From: Oidiodendron maius Zn
Lineage: Eukaryota > Ascomycota > Leotiomycetes > Myxotrichaceae
Reading direction: 5' to 3'
Assembly (NCBI GenBank): GCA_000827325.1
Contig: KN832870.1
Span: 3,038,001-3,102,000 of the forward strand
DNA: 64,000 nucleotides
The notes under the pieces were generated by a model, which worked only from the letters and a program-made list of their open reading frames with translations, was not told the DNA's origin and did not search any database. A program made the position numbers and the translations under genes. Shown here one piece after another: positions 55,361-64,000 of the stretch (the stretch's first letter is position 1; each line of letters begins with the position of its first letter).

Positions 55361-57533
55361 TTATCCACCAAGGAGAGTTCTTCGGCGCATCTCAGCCTCA
55401 CGGATTATTTCCGCGCCCAGGCTCAGGCTGGGGGCCAAATGCGCATATTTTTCGATTTCGAGAACGACATTGTTGATGATAGTATCCACAGTATCGTGAT
55501 GAAGGACCAGGGTCTGCATGATTGAAGAAAGAGACGGCGACATCGTTGCTCCCATGACTAGTAAGGTTTGGCTAACTATGCTGAGAGCGCCTTGCCAGAG
55601 ATACGGCATATGTCCGGCGTGACTATTTGCTTGTTAGCAGAGGTTGTGCAAGAGCTCAAGGAAGCATACTGTGCGGTGATGTGCTCAAGCTGTCGGATGG
55701 AGGCTTCAAGACACTTTCGACAATTCTCCCGGACCGAAAGGTCCATGGCTGCCTGTTCGTTGTCCAGCACGGCAAGAATATAAGGCCGAAATATTATCGT
55801 TCGGCATGCCAGGTATCTTAGTCGTAATACTGTCTGCACCGGATCTGAAAGCAGGCTACGTGTTCCAGGGAATTGCAATGCAATTGGCAGACTATCATAC
55901 CATTGCGTGAGTTGGAACTCTAGCTCTGCCACTACTGGTTCGAGACTAGCAGTGGACGCCATGGAGTCTTTGGAGTAAATGAGTTGGCTGACACGGTTGA
56001 GGAGACGCCGCAAGGCAATCTCAGCAAGAAAGTACCATAAGTCATCACGACCAGCGCTCTCCTCGTCCTCCGGCGCAAATCCTCCAGGAAGTCCCACAAC
56101 CTCTTCGTATTGAACAATTCCCGAGTGAGGCAGGTCCAGCTCTGCCAGTAGGTCGCTCTCGAATAATAGCGAATTCCAGAATACTCGCTCGCTCAACTCT
56201 CTCTCAGCTGCTGGAACCCGTCCAGGGGCACTAAGGAGTAATTGAAGTTTGGTGCTAGTGCTGCTGAGTAGCGTCCAGGCTTCCAGTGGTCGTACAAGAT
56301 AAAATAGGTATGCAGAAGCCAAAACAGTACACTGCGCTGCCAGGACTGAATTCCGCGTCATCAACCCTGGAAGAAGTGCCCAGGCAGCTGCAAAGTAGGG
56401 CAGTCCCGGTGGCTCTTCATTCCTGGGAAGCCTTGAGATACTTCCACTGCAACTTGCTTGACCTAGAGCAAGTACCAGTAAAACAATGCAGCTTTCGGGT
56501 CCATCTCGAAACCCATTTGACAAGGCAGTGCGATAATAGCCATTCCAGTTGTACGGGTTAACGCAAGCATACCAAACATTTACCTTGGCGAAGAATGCTT
56601 CAATGTAGGCGGTGGTGTTAGACAGATCTAAGCATGGAGTCTTGGACAGTGCAAGAGGCTCTCTTGCCATCTCCAGCTGGAGCAAGATCTGGGGATCGTA
56701 TGGTCGTGATACCAAATCGCGAATGAGGGGCCATTGGAGAAGATGTAGGGCAGCGTTAGTATGGACTTTTGGCATTGTAGAGATATTGGTTGGCGTAGTC
56801 CAGGTGCCGAGGCCAGTAGCAGGAATCATGGAAACAAATGCGCCCCCATTATGAAGCATCACATCATCTGTACTGATGGTGTTGATGGACGGCGAGCCCG
56901 CCGAGAGCGCCAGATGGTTCGGCTGGCCAGCTAGACTTGACTGGAGTAGCCCCTCAATCCGGGTCAGCCGTTCCAAGATAAGCTTATCCCCAGCATCAAG
57001 CTTAATGCCGGGCTCTCGATAGATGCACTCGGCGCCCAGCTCTGTGCAGAGCTTACACTTGGGTTTGGTCCCGTCGCAGCGGGACTTCCGCGAGCGGCAG
57101 ATCTCACACTGTCCTACCATGTCAGCAAATGAGAAGACCCGCATTACACAAGATAGCCTACAGCAATTGTGGCCCTCCGCCTCGGATAGTCGACAGCGCC
57201 ATCAGTGCTTCTCCTCTTCAACGGGTTGATGGCATCCTCGCTGTTCTGGCGGTTCCCGTTTTGCAGGCCGTTCGTCATTGATTCCCTCTCGCCTGACGAC
57301 TGAGACAGGTTTCGAGCCTTCTGAGCGGAGCCTAAGATCCCCTCACGGGAGAAATGTGTAACTCGGCGTGCGTTGGGCGATTTCACGGCGTTTGGGGAGT
57401 TGGTGTTGCTGTTGGTGGTCAGTGTAAGGTGAGGCATTGGGACATCGATAGAAAACTGGTCCCGCGACATCGAGAACGTCCTCCCACCGCCTGTTGCTGA
57501 GGTCGGAGAGGCGTCTGGCGACGAATTCGACAT
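55361..57533 (-). CDS. Zn2Cys6 fungal transcription factor
   Basis: Exons 57162-57533, 55670-57108 and 55361-55622 encode 690 residues from the ATG at 57533. The first intron ends GGACAG and joins RRRATIA directly to CEICRSRKSRCDG. The second, GTATGC to AAATAG with branch site GCTAAC, gives ITAHHAGHMPYLWQGALSIV. The zinc cluster has Cys125, 128, 135, 142, 145 and 152, the exact C-x2-C-x6-C-x6-C-x2-C-x6-C spacing. A short coiled coil follows (GDKLILERLTRIEGLLQSS), then the middle homology domain (YIEAFFAKVNVWYACVNPYN onward), and a C-terminal helical region. It is a nuclear DNA-binding regulator with unknown targets. The open frame continues upstream with protein-like sequence, so the true start may be at 58063. 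Confidence 0.9.
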
Positions 57534-58063
57534 TACGGCAGCGCCAGAAACTGGGAAAGCTGGCGACAGCCCGTGATCATGGATCACTGTCAGCAACGTG
57601 GGGCAGTGTCTCTGAGGTGGGGGCAACGTCGTCGACGCCCTCTCTCACCTTCATTGAGAGTCCAGCTGAAGGTGAGGTCCAGCTGAAGGTGAGGTCCAGC
57701 TGAAGGTGAGGGTCTAGTTGAAGGTGAGGGTCCAGCGCTGGGTGGGAATGCAGATGATGAGAGGGCCAGCGGTGTGGGGAGAATTTCTATCTCTTCTACG
57801 AACGCACTGGCACACTTGGGCTCCCCCGTCTCTATAATACGACTCCACACGCCACGATGACGCGCTGCAAACGGCAAGCAGGGAGACGGCGAGGGTAGAA
57901 CGGTAGGGGAACAGGTAGAGGAGGTAGAGGGCTGGGGCTGTCTCGACATATCAGATTTTCTCGGACCACGAAAGTCTGGTTTTGCAGCTATATCAGGTCT
58001 ATCAGACGACGCTCCAGTCCGGGGCGTGGAGGGATCGCCCATCCCCAACCCGGGGTAGTTCAT
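57534..58063 (-). other. Candidate N-terminal coding part of the Zn2Cys6 regulator, out of frame
   Basis: An ATG at 58063 opens a Pro/Ser-rich frame (MNYPGLGMGDPSTPRTGASS, then LPFAARHRGVWSRIIETGEP) that runs to 57590. Meanwhile the regulator frame is open from about 57645 with coding-like sequence (LPPPQRHCPTLLTVIHDHGL). The two frames differ by one base, and between them lies a 17/18-bp minisatellite. No GT-AG pair that I can find joins them in phase. Either this is the regulator's true N-terminus with a repeat-length frameshift, or it is a separate ORF. Confidence 0.4.
57660..57728 (+). repeat. 17/18-bp tandem repeat that changes reading frame
   Basis: Three identical 17-bp units (GTCCAGCTGAAGGTGAG) and one diverged 18-bp unit lie in tandem. 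A related 18-bp unit would encode PSPSAG/PSPSTR on the minus strand. The 17-bp form has lost one base, so gain or loss of single units shifts the frame of the minus-strand ORF. Confidence 0.85.
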
Positions 58064-58838
58064 GCAGGTTCAAGACAGCGGTTACAGTGGAATCTGGGGT
58101 TCGGGGTAAGCAACGGCCCAAAGGAACAGTGCTCGAGGCCCAGGGCACCGCGCCAGCGACCTTCGTGGGGACGGGTTCTTGAAGACGGTGATGTGAGTGA
58201 TGACAGTTGACGTCGCGGACTCTGGTGCGGAGCCTCTGCCTCCGCCTGGGTGTGGAGCTGGCTGGGAGACTGGCGACAGGTCCATTTCACGACGTGCATA
58301 CCCGAGCAGAAAAGGGTTCCGCCTCACGGTCGCCCTGGTCGACATCGCCAATCTCAGAGCAGGGTCCATGGTACCCAGGACCTTGGAGGCTACTTGCACT
58401 CGAGGCGGTTCCTGGCCGTGACGACAAGTACAGCTACCTCGCCTCAGTCACGGCCGTGACGTCCGCAGGAGGCTCTTCCCGAGATGGACGACGATCTAGC
58501 TGGTCAGTTGGGCTGTTCTGCGAATCGCCTGGCTTCGGTATGCAGGCTTGCCCTGGTACCTTATTTCAGCCGACAGCAACACTCCCTAGCCCTGGCTGCT
58601 ATACACAGTTTGGCTTCGCTGGGCAACAGAGAGAACGAGCAGACCTCCAGCTCATGAGGCCATTAGCAACGCCAGACGTCTCGATTATCTTGATTACAGC
58701 CTCCGCACGCTCTCGCGATATTCCAGCTGCCGGTGTATACCCCGCATCTTGATGGATTCCCTCGAAGCGAAACTCCACAGGTCACTGCGAGATTCTCGTC
58801 TTCAGATCAGTCCACGCGGGAATGCCGTCGAGGCACGC
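58064..58838. other. Intergenic
   Basis: GC-rich ORFs on both strands (58082-58399, 58207-58752) have no recognisable features. The region is probably the promoter and leader of the Zn2Cys6 regulator. Confidence 0.35.
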
Positions 58839-59171
58839 CTACGCTGCACTAGGGATTGAGTAGCGAGACTGCATGGCGGCCTGCAGTCCTGAAATCTCCT
58901 CAGGTGCGTCAGTCACAGTTTCCATGCATATCAAGTTACTGAACGTGGCCAGTCTCCTTATTTCGGGTGCGGGGAGCACAACATTCCCCAATCTGTAAAC
59001 CCCACAATCCTCCAAATCGTCCTGATAATAATTGAATAACATAGTATGATCAAGCGCTGAGCTAAGGATTGCTAAGGATATGTTTCGTATCATCATGCAC
59101 TGCAGCGGAGGCCGGAAGTCCATCTCTGGCAGCAGTCCGGAACTGTAGCCCAGTAGCGGCCCGATTTCATT
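58839..59171 (-). pseudogene. Fragment resembling a fungal transcription-factor middle domain
   Basis: The frame is open from a stop at 59172-59174 and reads NEIGPLLGYSSGLLPEMDFR and then ISLAILSSALDHTMLFNYYQ. The G/D-P-L-L-G-Y-S-x-x-L-L-P motif is common in the fungal-specific domain of Zn2Cys6 factors. No zinc cluster or further domain precedes it, so I read it as a remnant of a second regulator gene. An ATG at 59123 could start a 94-residue product, but I doubt it is functional. The domain assignment rests on one motif. Confidence 0.3.
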
Positions 59172-60102
59172 TTACCCACGTATACTATTACCAAGTCAAG
59201 CTTAGTAACACAACTTAAGGAGACGGAAGTACTACTTAGAGAAGTTCTTACAGCTCCAGGTGTGGTGGCACGCCGAGAGGCATTGTCAATTTACATCAAC
59301 CGGCTCGAATAGGGAATGCCTAGCCTGCAAGGCGGTACCCTGGAGCCGTGCCAGGTCTAGTCGCCTGATGATCTGCTACTGATCATCGGATCGTCGGATA
59401 GCCGTTTAGTAAGGATATCATCGGTTTACCAATATTGATTTCACATTAGGATGGGAGACTTCGGAGTGATTTTGGATATAAGCTTTGCCACCACTATATA
59501 AGAGCTGATCAAATCATACCTAACACGAGGTCTGCTGATCGAGGATTTTCTCAAGCCGCACGTGTTGTATGTATGGTATAAATTGTGCACGCCAGGAAAG
59601 TGGGCGCCGATGACGGCTGTCCGAAGCACTGCAATATAAATAGGTCTATAAATGGCTTCTCGCGGTGAGCGTTTCGCCACACAAAGCGGAGCCAAATCAG
59701 AAATCCCTCAAAACAGGCTGCCCAATCTTCTCAAACGTCTTCTCAAAGGAGCGAGGACGACTTAAAACAATAGATCAGAATTGAGAGCTGTAGATCTCAG
59801 ACGGATGTCCACTACTGTTACTCTACATGTAGTCGTTGCACATGGATTTAGACCTAATTCCACCTGCTATAATCTCATTCTCGAATCGCGTTGCGTTTTT
59901 GAAGCTAAAAGTGAAAGCCTTGCAGGCGCAGGAACTCCCACGGTTGATGCCGCCTCAACAAACATTCCCCTTGTTAAAATTTACATGAAATCATCTACTT
60001 TCTCATATAGGCAGCAAAATTATCGGAAGCATAAATAACTTCATGTAGTAATCTTGGGTAAGCAATCCCCCAGTCACTTCCACAACAATTCTCCGCCAAA
60101 TC
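59172..60102. other. Intergenic with an inverted gene fragment
   Basis: Contains the inverted copy of the amidase 3' end (separate entry) and no supported gene. The ORF at 59781-60038 has no family features. Confidence 0.4.
59674..59749 (-). repeat. 76-bp inverted copy of the amidase 3' end
   Basis: Read on the minus strand, this segment matches 61925-62000 at all but about three positions by eye. It contains the last codons of the amidase, its stop and about 25 bp beyond. The differences include two C/T changes. Neither flank continues the similarity. Confidence 0.85.
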
Positions 60103-60640
60103 ATGGCAGACCCTGCTTTCCCTGCTTTTGATATCCTCTCGACCACCGCCTCTGACCTCTAACCGCTCTTGACAAATAGAAAAATCACTAGTGTCCAGAT
60201 CGTGGAGGAATATCTCCAACAGATTGAACCATGCAGGCGCGAAACTGAACGCGATTATCTCTACTGCGGAACGCGGGATAGTCCTGGCCCGAGCAGCCGC
60301 GCTGGACGACGAGAGGAAGTATGGGTCTCTCAGGGGCCTCCTTCATGGGATTCTTATCATTGTAAAGGACTGCTTTACATATGTGCCTGGCATGGGCCTG
60401 AGGACTACACTAGGGTCGTATGTATTTGCGGAGGAGAAGGAGATTAGAAACGCGAGGGCGATCCAACAGGTGGGCGTTTTAGGTATCGCTATAAAGTGAC
60501 GACTGACATTTGTGGCAGGTTGTGGATGCAAAAGTGATTGTTCTGGCCACATCTAACATGACCGTACGTCCTAATTTGTCCCCCCGCTTCATTTACAGGA
60601 ACTGATTATGAGGTTGGAGTTCTGCGGTCACAAGTAAGCT
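60103..60640 (+). pseudogene. N-terminal fragment of an amidase-signature enzyme gene
   Basis: The ATG at 60103 opens MADPAFPAFDILSTTASDL, then a TAA at 60160 stands where relatives have a glutamine or similar codon. The sequence then continues as amidase in changing frames: LLTNRKITSVQIVEEYLQQI, then NHAGAKLNAIISTAERGIVL, LHGILIIVKDCFTYVPGMGL and VVDAKVIVLATSNMTEL. In amidases the G-x-x-x-x-x-K-D lysine (here in LIIVKD) is the catalytic lysine of the Ser-cisSer-Lys triad. Introns are recognisable (GTGGGC to GGCAG after AIQQ; GTACGT to TACAG after SNMT). The central part of the enzyme with both catalytic serines is missing; the retropepsin-like gene stands in its place. Confidence 0.75.
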
Positions 60641-60869
60641 TGAATCCCCCCCTACAGTTGTCAATATAGGCTGACCGGCAGCTGCAAGATGTGAGAACAT
60701 GAGGTCCATGAAGGAGTGGGGTTCGCAATCGGGATCGCGACGCGAGAGAAGCTAATTATTCCATTCTACCCTTATTAGGATAAGCGGCATCGGTGGCGAG
60801 AATGAGATGCTTTCCTAACACTCTCCCATTATCATCTCCATCCTTTCGTTCGATGGCCTCTGCTTCACC

Positions 60870-61676
60870 ATGTTTAGACTACCCAACCGGCAGACATTCA
60901 AGGCTCTCTACAGTCCTCTTCTCCGCACGCCTCTCCGCAGTCCTCTCCACTATCATTTTCGTCTCACCTCCACACGTGCCATTCAAGTCCCGTTCTCTGG
61001 ACCTCCGACCTACGACACTGTTGCTCGACGCTTCTCTTCGTATCCCAATCCACTAGCCTTTTATGCGCAAAAGCGTCAGGAAGATGCGAGAGACCGTGGA
61101 GAATTCGTTGATATTCACGATATTGGTGGCATAGATCCGAAAGATTTTGATGTCTTGATCACGGACATTGACGAGGAGAAGTTGCGATCTGAAATTGCGG
61201 AAGTTATGGGCATACAATTCCTTGCAAAGGCGACTGAGGAGGATGCAAATACAGTGGTTGAAATCGGGCATGGTTATATCTTCGGTCGGAACGTCCGTAC
61301 GATATTTCCATGCGTTGTTAGTCATGACGGTAAAGCTCATTGGGTTTTTTTCATTGTGGACAGTGGTGCTCCATTGACGTACCTCTCAGTTCAGGTGAGT
61401 ACTCGTACCTATAGAAAGAATGGCTGGCTACTAACTTGACTCTAGACAAGTGAGCTTTTTGGTATCATGGAAGACCAACCTACCCCTGTTAAGCTTGCTG
61501 GATATCGCCACTCCGTTTATATGTCGCCAAAGAACTCACACTTTGCCAATGTCAATATTCTTGGTATGGACTTTTGCAACGTAAATGAGGTTCGTCCGTG
61601 GCATGATTATAAGAATCGGAAGGTAACATTGTACTTCGGTGGAGGGTGGGAGCCTCAATTATCCACTCGCAAATGA
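60870..61676 (+). CDS. Retropepsin-like (clan AA) aspartic protease domain protein
   Basis: Two exons (60870-61394, 61446-61676; intron GTGAGT to TCTAG) give 251 residues and the gene looks whole. The N-terminus is basic and hydroxylated like a mitochondrial presequence (MFRLPNRQTFKALYSPLLRT). A charged helical segment follows (FYAQKRQEDARDRGEFVDIH). The protease-like fold has FFIVDSGAPLTYLS with candidate catalytic Asp164 in a D-S-G-A motif. After the intron comes the family's second mark, NILGMDF (213-218), where the I-L-G strand packs behind the active site. The last six residues come from the junction with the amidase fragment. No reverse transcriptase or integrase lies nearby, so I treat it as a free-standing gene family. 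Its ultimate origin could be a retroelement protease or an ancient host protease. Confidence 0.6.
61576..61655 (+). repeat. 80-bp copied block (copy B), end of the retropepsin-like gene
   Basis: Counterpart of 53911-53990. This copy is in frame with its gene, so it is probably the source. It ends exactly where the amidase C-terminal fragment begins. Confidence 0.85.
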
Positions 61677-61977
61677 AGAATCAGACAATGTGGCTCGAGA
61701 ACTGAAAAGAATTGCTGGTCAGGATGGCATGGGCAAGTTCATGGCAGAAAATGATCTCGATCTCATTGTCTCAAGCTCAGACAGCTCCCTTGTCTCATTT
61801 GCTGCTTACGCGGGATGGCCTAGTGGCACAGTGCCTTTGGGTCAGCTGAAGACCAGCCTGCCTTATGGCTTATTTGTGCTGGCACGGGCAGGGGAGGACG
61901 AGAAAATATTCCAATTTATGAGTGCCTTTGAGAAGACGTTTGAGAAGATTGGGCTGCCTGTTCTGAGGGATTTCTGA
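61656..61977 (+). pseudogene. C-terminal fragment of the amidase gene
   Basis: The frame reads LNYPLANEESDNVARELKRI, then MGKFMAENDLDLIVSSSDSS, AYAGWPSGTVPLGQLKTSLP, YGLFVLARAGEDEKIFQFMS and a normal end (KIGLPVLRDF). The D-L-D-x-I-V-x-S-S-D-S-S, A-G-W-P-x-G-T-V-P-L-G and P-Y-G-L-F motifs are those of the C-terminal third of fungal amidases. It is in the same orientation as the N-terminal fragment, and together they cover the two ends of one enzyme. No start of its own is expected. Confidence 0.8.
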
Positions 61978-62000
61978 TTTGGCTCCGCCTTGTGTGGCGA
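61925..62000 (+). repeat. 76-bp segment with inverted copy at 59674-59749
   Basis: This is the natural 3' end of the amidase and its immediate flank; the inverted copy lies 2.2 kb upstream. Confidence 0.85.
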
Positions 62001-63154
62001 GCTACTTCCGGATTCGCTTGAGTCGCGGATCTCATTCGTCCTTTGAGTTAAGTGCACGATAAAGTCTCTTAACATTTCAAAAATATAGATTCCAAGATTC
62101 TACTATTATAAACCAAATATTTTCTAAATGATTTTCTGCGGCTTGAAATGGTAAGATCTTAAACTCTCGACGAGAGACTTCATTCGATTCGGGTGTGAGG
62201 GATGGATACCCTCTCTCCTTCATACACACTATGTGGATGGAGTGAGTATTATTCCTTGTAATGTAAGAAAGAATACCTCAAAGTCCTATTAATGTAAAAG
62301 TAAATTGCTATAGGTAATAACCCCAAGAGATATATGTCTGGTAGCACATAATGATGAAAGTGGAGCGATTATCTATAAAATATCCAGATCTTTCATAAGA
62401 TCCTTCGACCCTCAACGAAATGATGAGAAAATGAGATAGTTACCTATGCTAATAGCATATTTTTGTTATTCCTCTGGTCTGTATTAAGATGAAACTCAGA
62501 GTTGAGTAAACCACCTTTGTTACAGTATAACTTCGCTTTGACTAATAGGCTTTCCCTTAATGCTCTCTATCAAGGGGAAAGGGAGGTAGGTTGTAAGAGG
62601 AAACAGCCATGGTCAAGTCAAGCAAACGCAAAAGCACCTGATCAAATAAGTGAGCTGGAATAATTCACTTATGATTGAGACGACTATATGCATATCATGC
62701 CTCGATAGTCAGTGTCACCACATTCCACTCACATGAGATCTCTTCCACACCCACGCTTTTCGCTTAGATCTTTGTGAGCGCACAGTACCAATGAGAATCT
62801 TCATCTCATCACGCTGGTTCTTTAATGACTATTATAGATCTCATCTAGTTCACTACAGGCGATGGTATCTCGAGGATAACTTTCCTCACAACTCAACAGA
62901 AGTGACGAGTAAGAAAGGTTGTCACTAGACAGTAAGTGATTCGCACATCGCAGCATGGTCATCCATTAACAAGTAGCCTAACATGACTTACTTTCGACTC
63001 TTAGGCAACGAGATCATACTTTCTAAGGTGATTCGTGATATCTCGTCGACGGCAGAACAGGAATTGCGAGATGGGGCATGGTAAGTAGGTGATTCCACGC
63101 TCGGGAACATGATGCTGAATATAAATCGAAGTACAACGAGCGATAGGCGAAGAT
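62001..63154. other. Intergenic, AT-rich
   Basis: No supported gene. The sequence is AT-rich with many stops in all frames and no clear repeat. Confidence 0.4.
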
Positions 63155-63394
63155 ATGGAGAGAGACCAGAAGCAAGAGAAGGATAATATACTGCAGCGTC
63201 GCTTGGTACCGAATATCCCGGCATTTGAGAGGTTATTGAAGACGGACCTGGGCAGGGACTTCGCTGATGGGCTGAAGGAGAGAGCCAACAGGATCGTCAA
63301 AGGCACCCAACATCCTGAGTTAGAGGAGAAGTTTCAAGCTATGCTACTGGCAGACACTAATGCGAGAGAAGCTAAAGGTAAAACCACTCGCTGA
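63155..63394 (+). CDS. Small charged hypothetical protein
   Basis: This 79-codon frame from an ATG begins MERDQKQEKDNILQRRLVPN and continues with amphipathic helical sequence (IPAFERLLKTDLGRDFADGL, HPELEEKFQAMLLADTNARE). The steady alternation of charged and hydrophobic residues is unlike the noncoding DNA around it, so it may be a real small protein or a terminal exon. I do not recognise it. Confidence 0.35.
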   Translation: MERDQKQEKDNILQRRLVPNIPAFERLLKTDLGRDFADGLKERANRIVKGTQHPELEEKFQAMLLADTNAREAKGKTTR

Positions 63395-63763
63395 ATTTAC
63401 GGAGGCTAGAGCAAGACGCAATATAGATTCTGGCAAACACACAACTTCGCCGTAAAATAGCAAAGACTTGGGAACAAGAGGCAGTAAATTTGATTGTATT
63501 TTAAGCTTCTGCTTGCTATCAACTATGTAGATGTGTGTAACTATCGTTCATCATCAAGGGACAAGGCGGTTAAATGTTCACTCAGTCTATCTATCGCCCC
63601 GCTCATGTTAATTCCGAATCAGGCGACTGGAGGAACTGTGCACTTGAAACATAAGGTTTGCCTCTTTGGGTGAATATTCTCTCGCTTCGTGCTTCAGGCC
63701 GTGTGCCTTGCCTGCGCGCATTCGGCCGGGAGCCATGTCACTAGATTTCGAAGCTCCTGCCTA
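63395..63763. other. Intergenic
   Basis: Short gap between the small ORF and the 3' end of the edge gene; nothing else seen. Confidence 0.4.
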
Positions 63764-64000
63764 CTACTGGTCTTCCCTTAGCTCGCGCAGAAAATCCACC
63801 AACTCAGAAGGACTCTCTGGGTTTAGTGCAATCGATTCTAAACTTTTCAGAATCGTGATATCTGTCGCGGTAACCCTACGTAGTAGCTTCCTTAAGTAAA
63901 TCATCGTCCTCTGCGAAACACTTGCCGTCATACTCATCATCTCTAGTAGTTCAGGGAAGAAATCTATGACCGTAATATGCATCAGCATATCTTCTTCCTT
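63764..64000 (-). CDS. C-terminus of an unrecognised gene entering from the right edge
   Basis: The frame is open from the window edge to the stop at 63764 (78 codons). It is helical and conserved-looking (ITVIDFFPELLEMMSMTASV, RTMIYLRKLLRRVTATDITI, NPESPSELVDFLRELRED). The Leu-rich helices and polar end suggest the tail of a larger helical protein. No domain can be named from this part. Confidence 0.5.
   Translation of the reverse strand, partial: KEEDMLMHITVIDFFPELLEMMSMTASVSQRTMIYLRKLLRRVTATDITILKSLESIALNPESPSELVDFLRELREDQ

Noticed and set aside
1-64000. tRNA, rRNA and CRISPR features
   Set aside because: No T-loop plus acceptor pattern, rRNA core sequence or spaced identical repeats were seen; a covariance-model scan would be needed to be certain.

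Overview
The window is nuclear DNA of a filamentous ascomycete (Pezizomycotina). The evidence is short GT-AG introns of about 45-60 nt, a WSC-domain sensor, a Zn2Cys6 regulator, a DUF3712-type membrane protein, GPI-anchored Ser/Thr/Pro-rich proteins, and decayed repeats that differ mainly by transitions, as repeat-induced point mutation (RIP) would leave. A leotiomycete is my best guess. I saw no tRNA, rRNA or CRISPR array. Gene density is about one per 3 kb, with large gene-poor gaps.

Layout. 1-5.7 kb: a secreted Kelch-type protein running off the left edge, an alpha/beta-barrel-like protein and a WSC cell-wall sensor. 5.7-9.9 kb: a gene-free block whose core (about 6.57-8.39 kb) is a strongly diverged array of roughly 95-100 bp units, in opposite orientations on either side of a dyad near 7.36 kb. 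9.9-16.5 kb: a Yae1-type protein, a quinate/sugar MFS transporter and a GPI-anchored repeat protein. 17.5-20 kb: unresolved or decaying ORFs. 20.4-33.2 kb: a CENP-O/Mcm21 kinetochore protein, an acetyl-CoA transporter, an RBR ubiquitin ligase, an acidic protein, a MIT-domain protein, and a secreted precursor made of four 41-residue repeats separated by Lys-Arg. 35.8-51.8 kb: a GRAM/VASt sterol-transfer protein, a GCN20-like ABC-F ATPase, a relic nuclease-like gene, an HSL-type esterase, the TRM1 tRNA methyltransferase and a DUF3712-type protein. 53.5-64 kb: a rearranged area with a Zn2Cys6 regulator, a regulator fragment, an amidase gene split by a retropepsin-like gene, and short blocks copied elsewhere, one of which supplies the start codon of an unrelated ORF. 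A gene enters from the right edge.

Most genes are unrelated housekeeping or cell-surface functions and do not form a pathway cluster. The two most unusual items are the Kex2-type repeat-peptide precursor at 32.6-33.15 kb and the patchwork at 53.5-62 kb. In the precursor, the residues before the first repeat are exactly three X-Pro dipeptides, so all four peptides could be trimmed to the same N-terminus. In the patchwork, 80-bp and 76-bp copied segments, a broken amidase and a retropepsin-like gene share exact junctions. Exon boundaries were deduced by eye from splice signals and reading-frame continuity; protein families were assigned from recognisable motifs without a database search.
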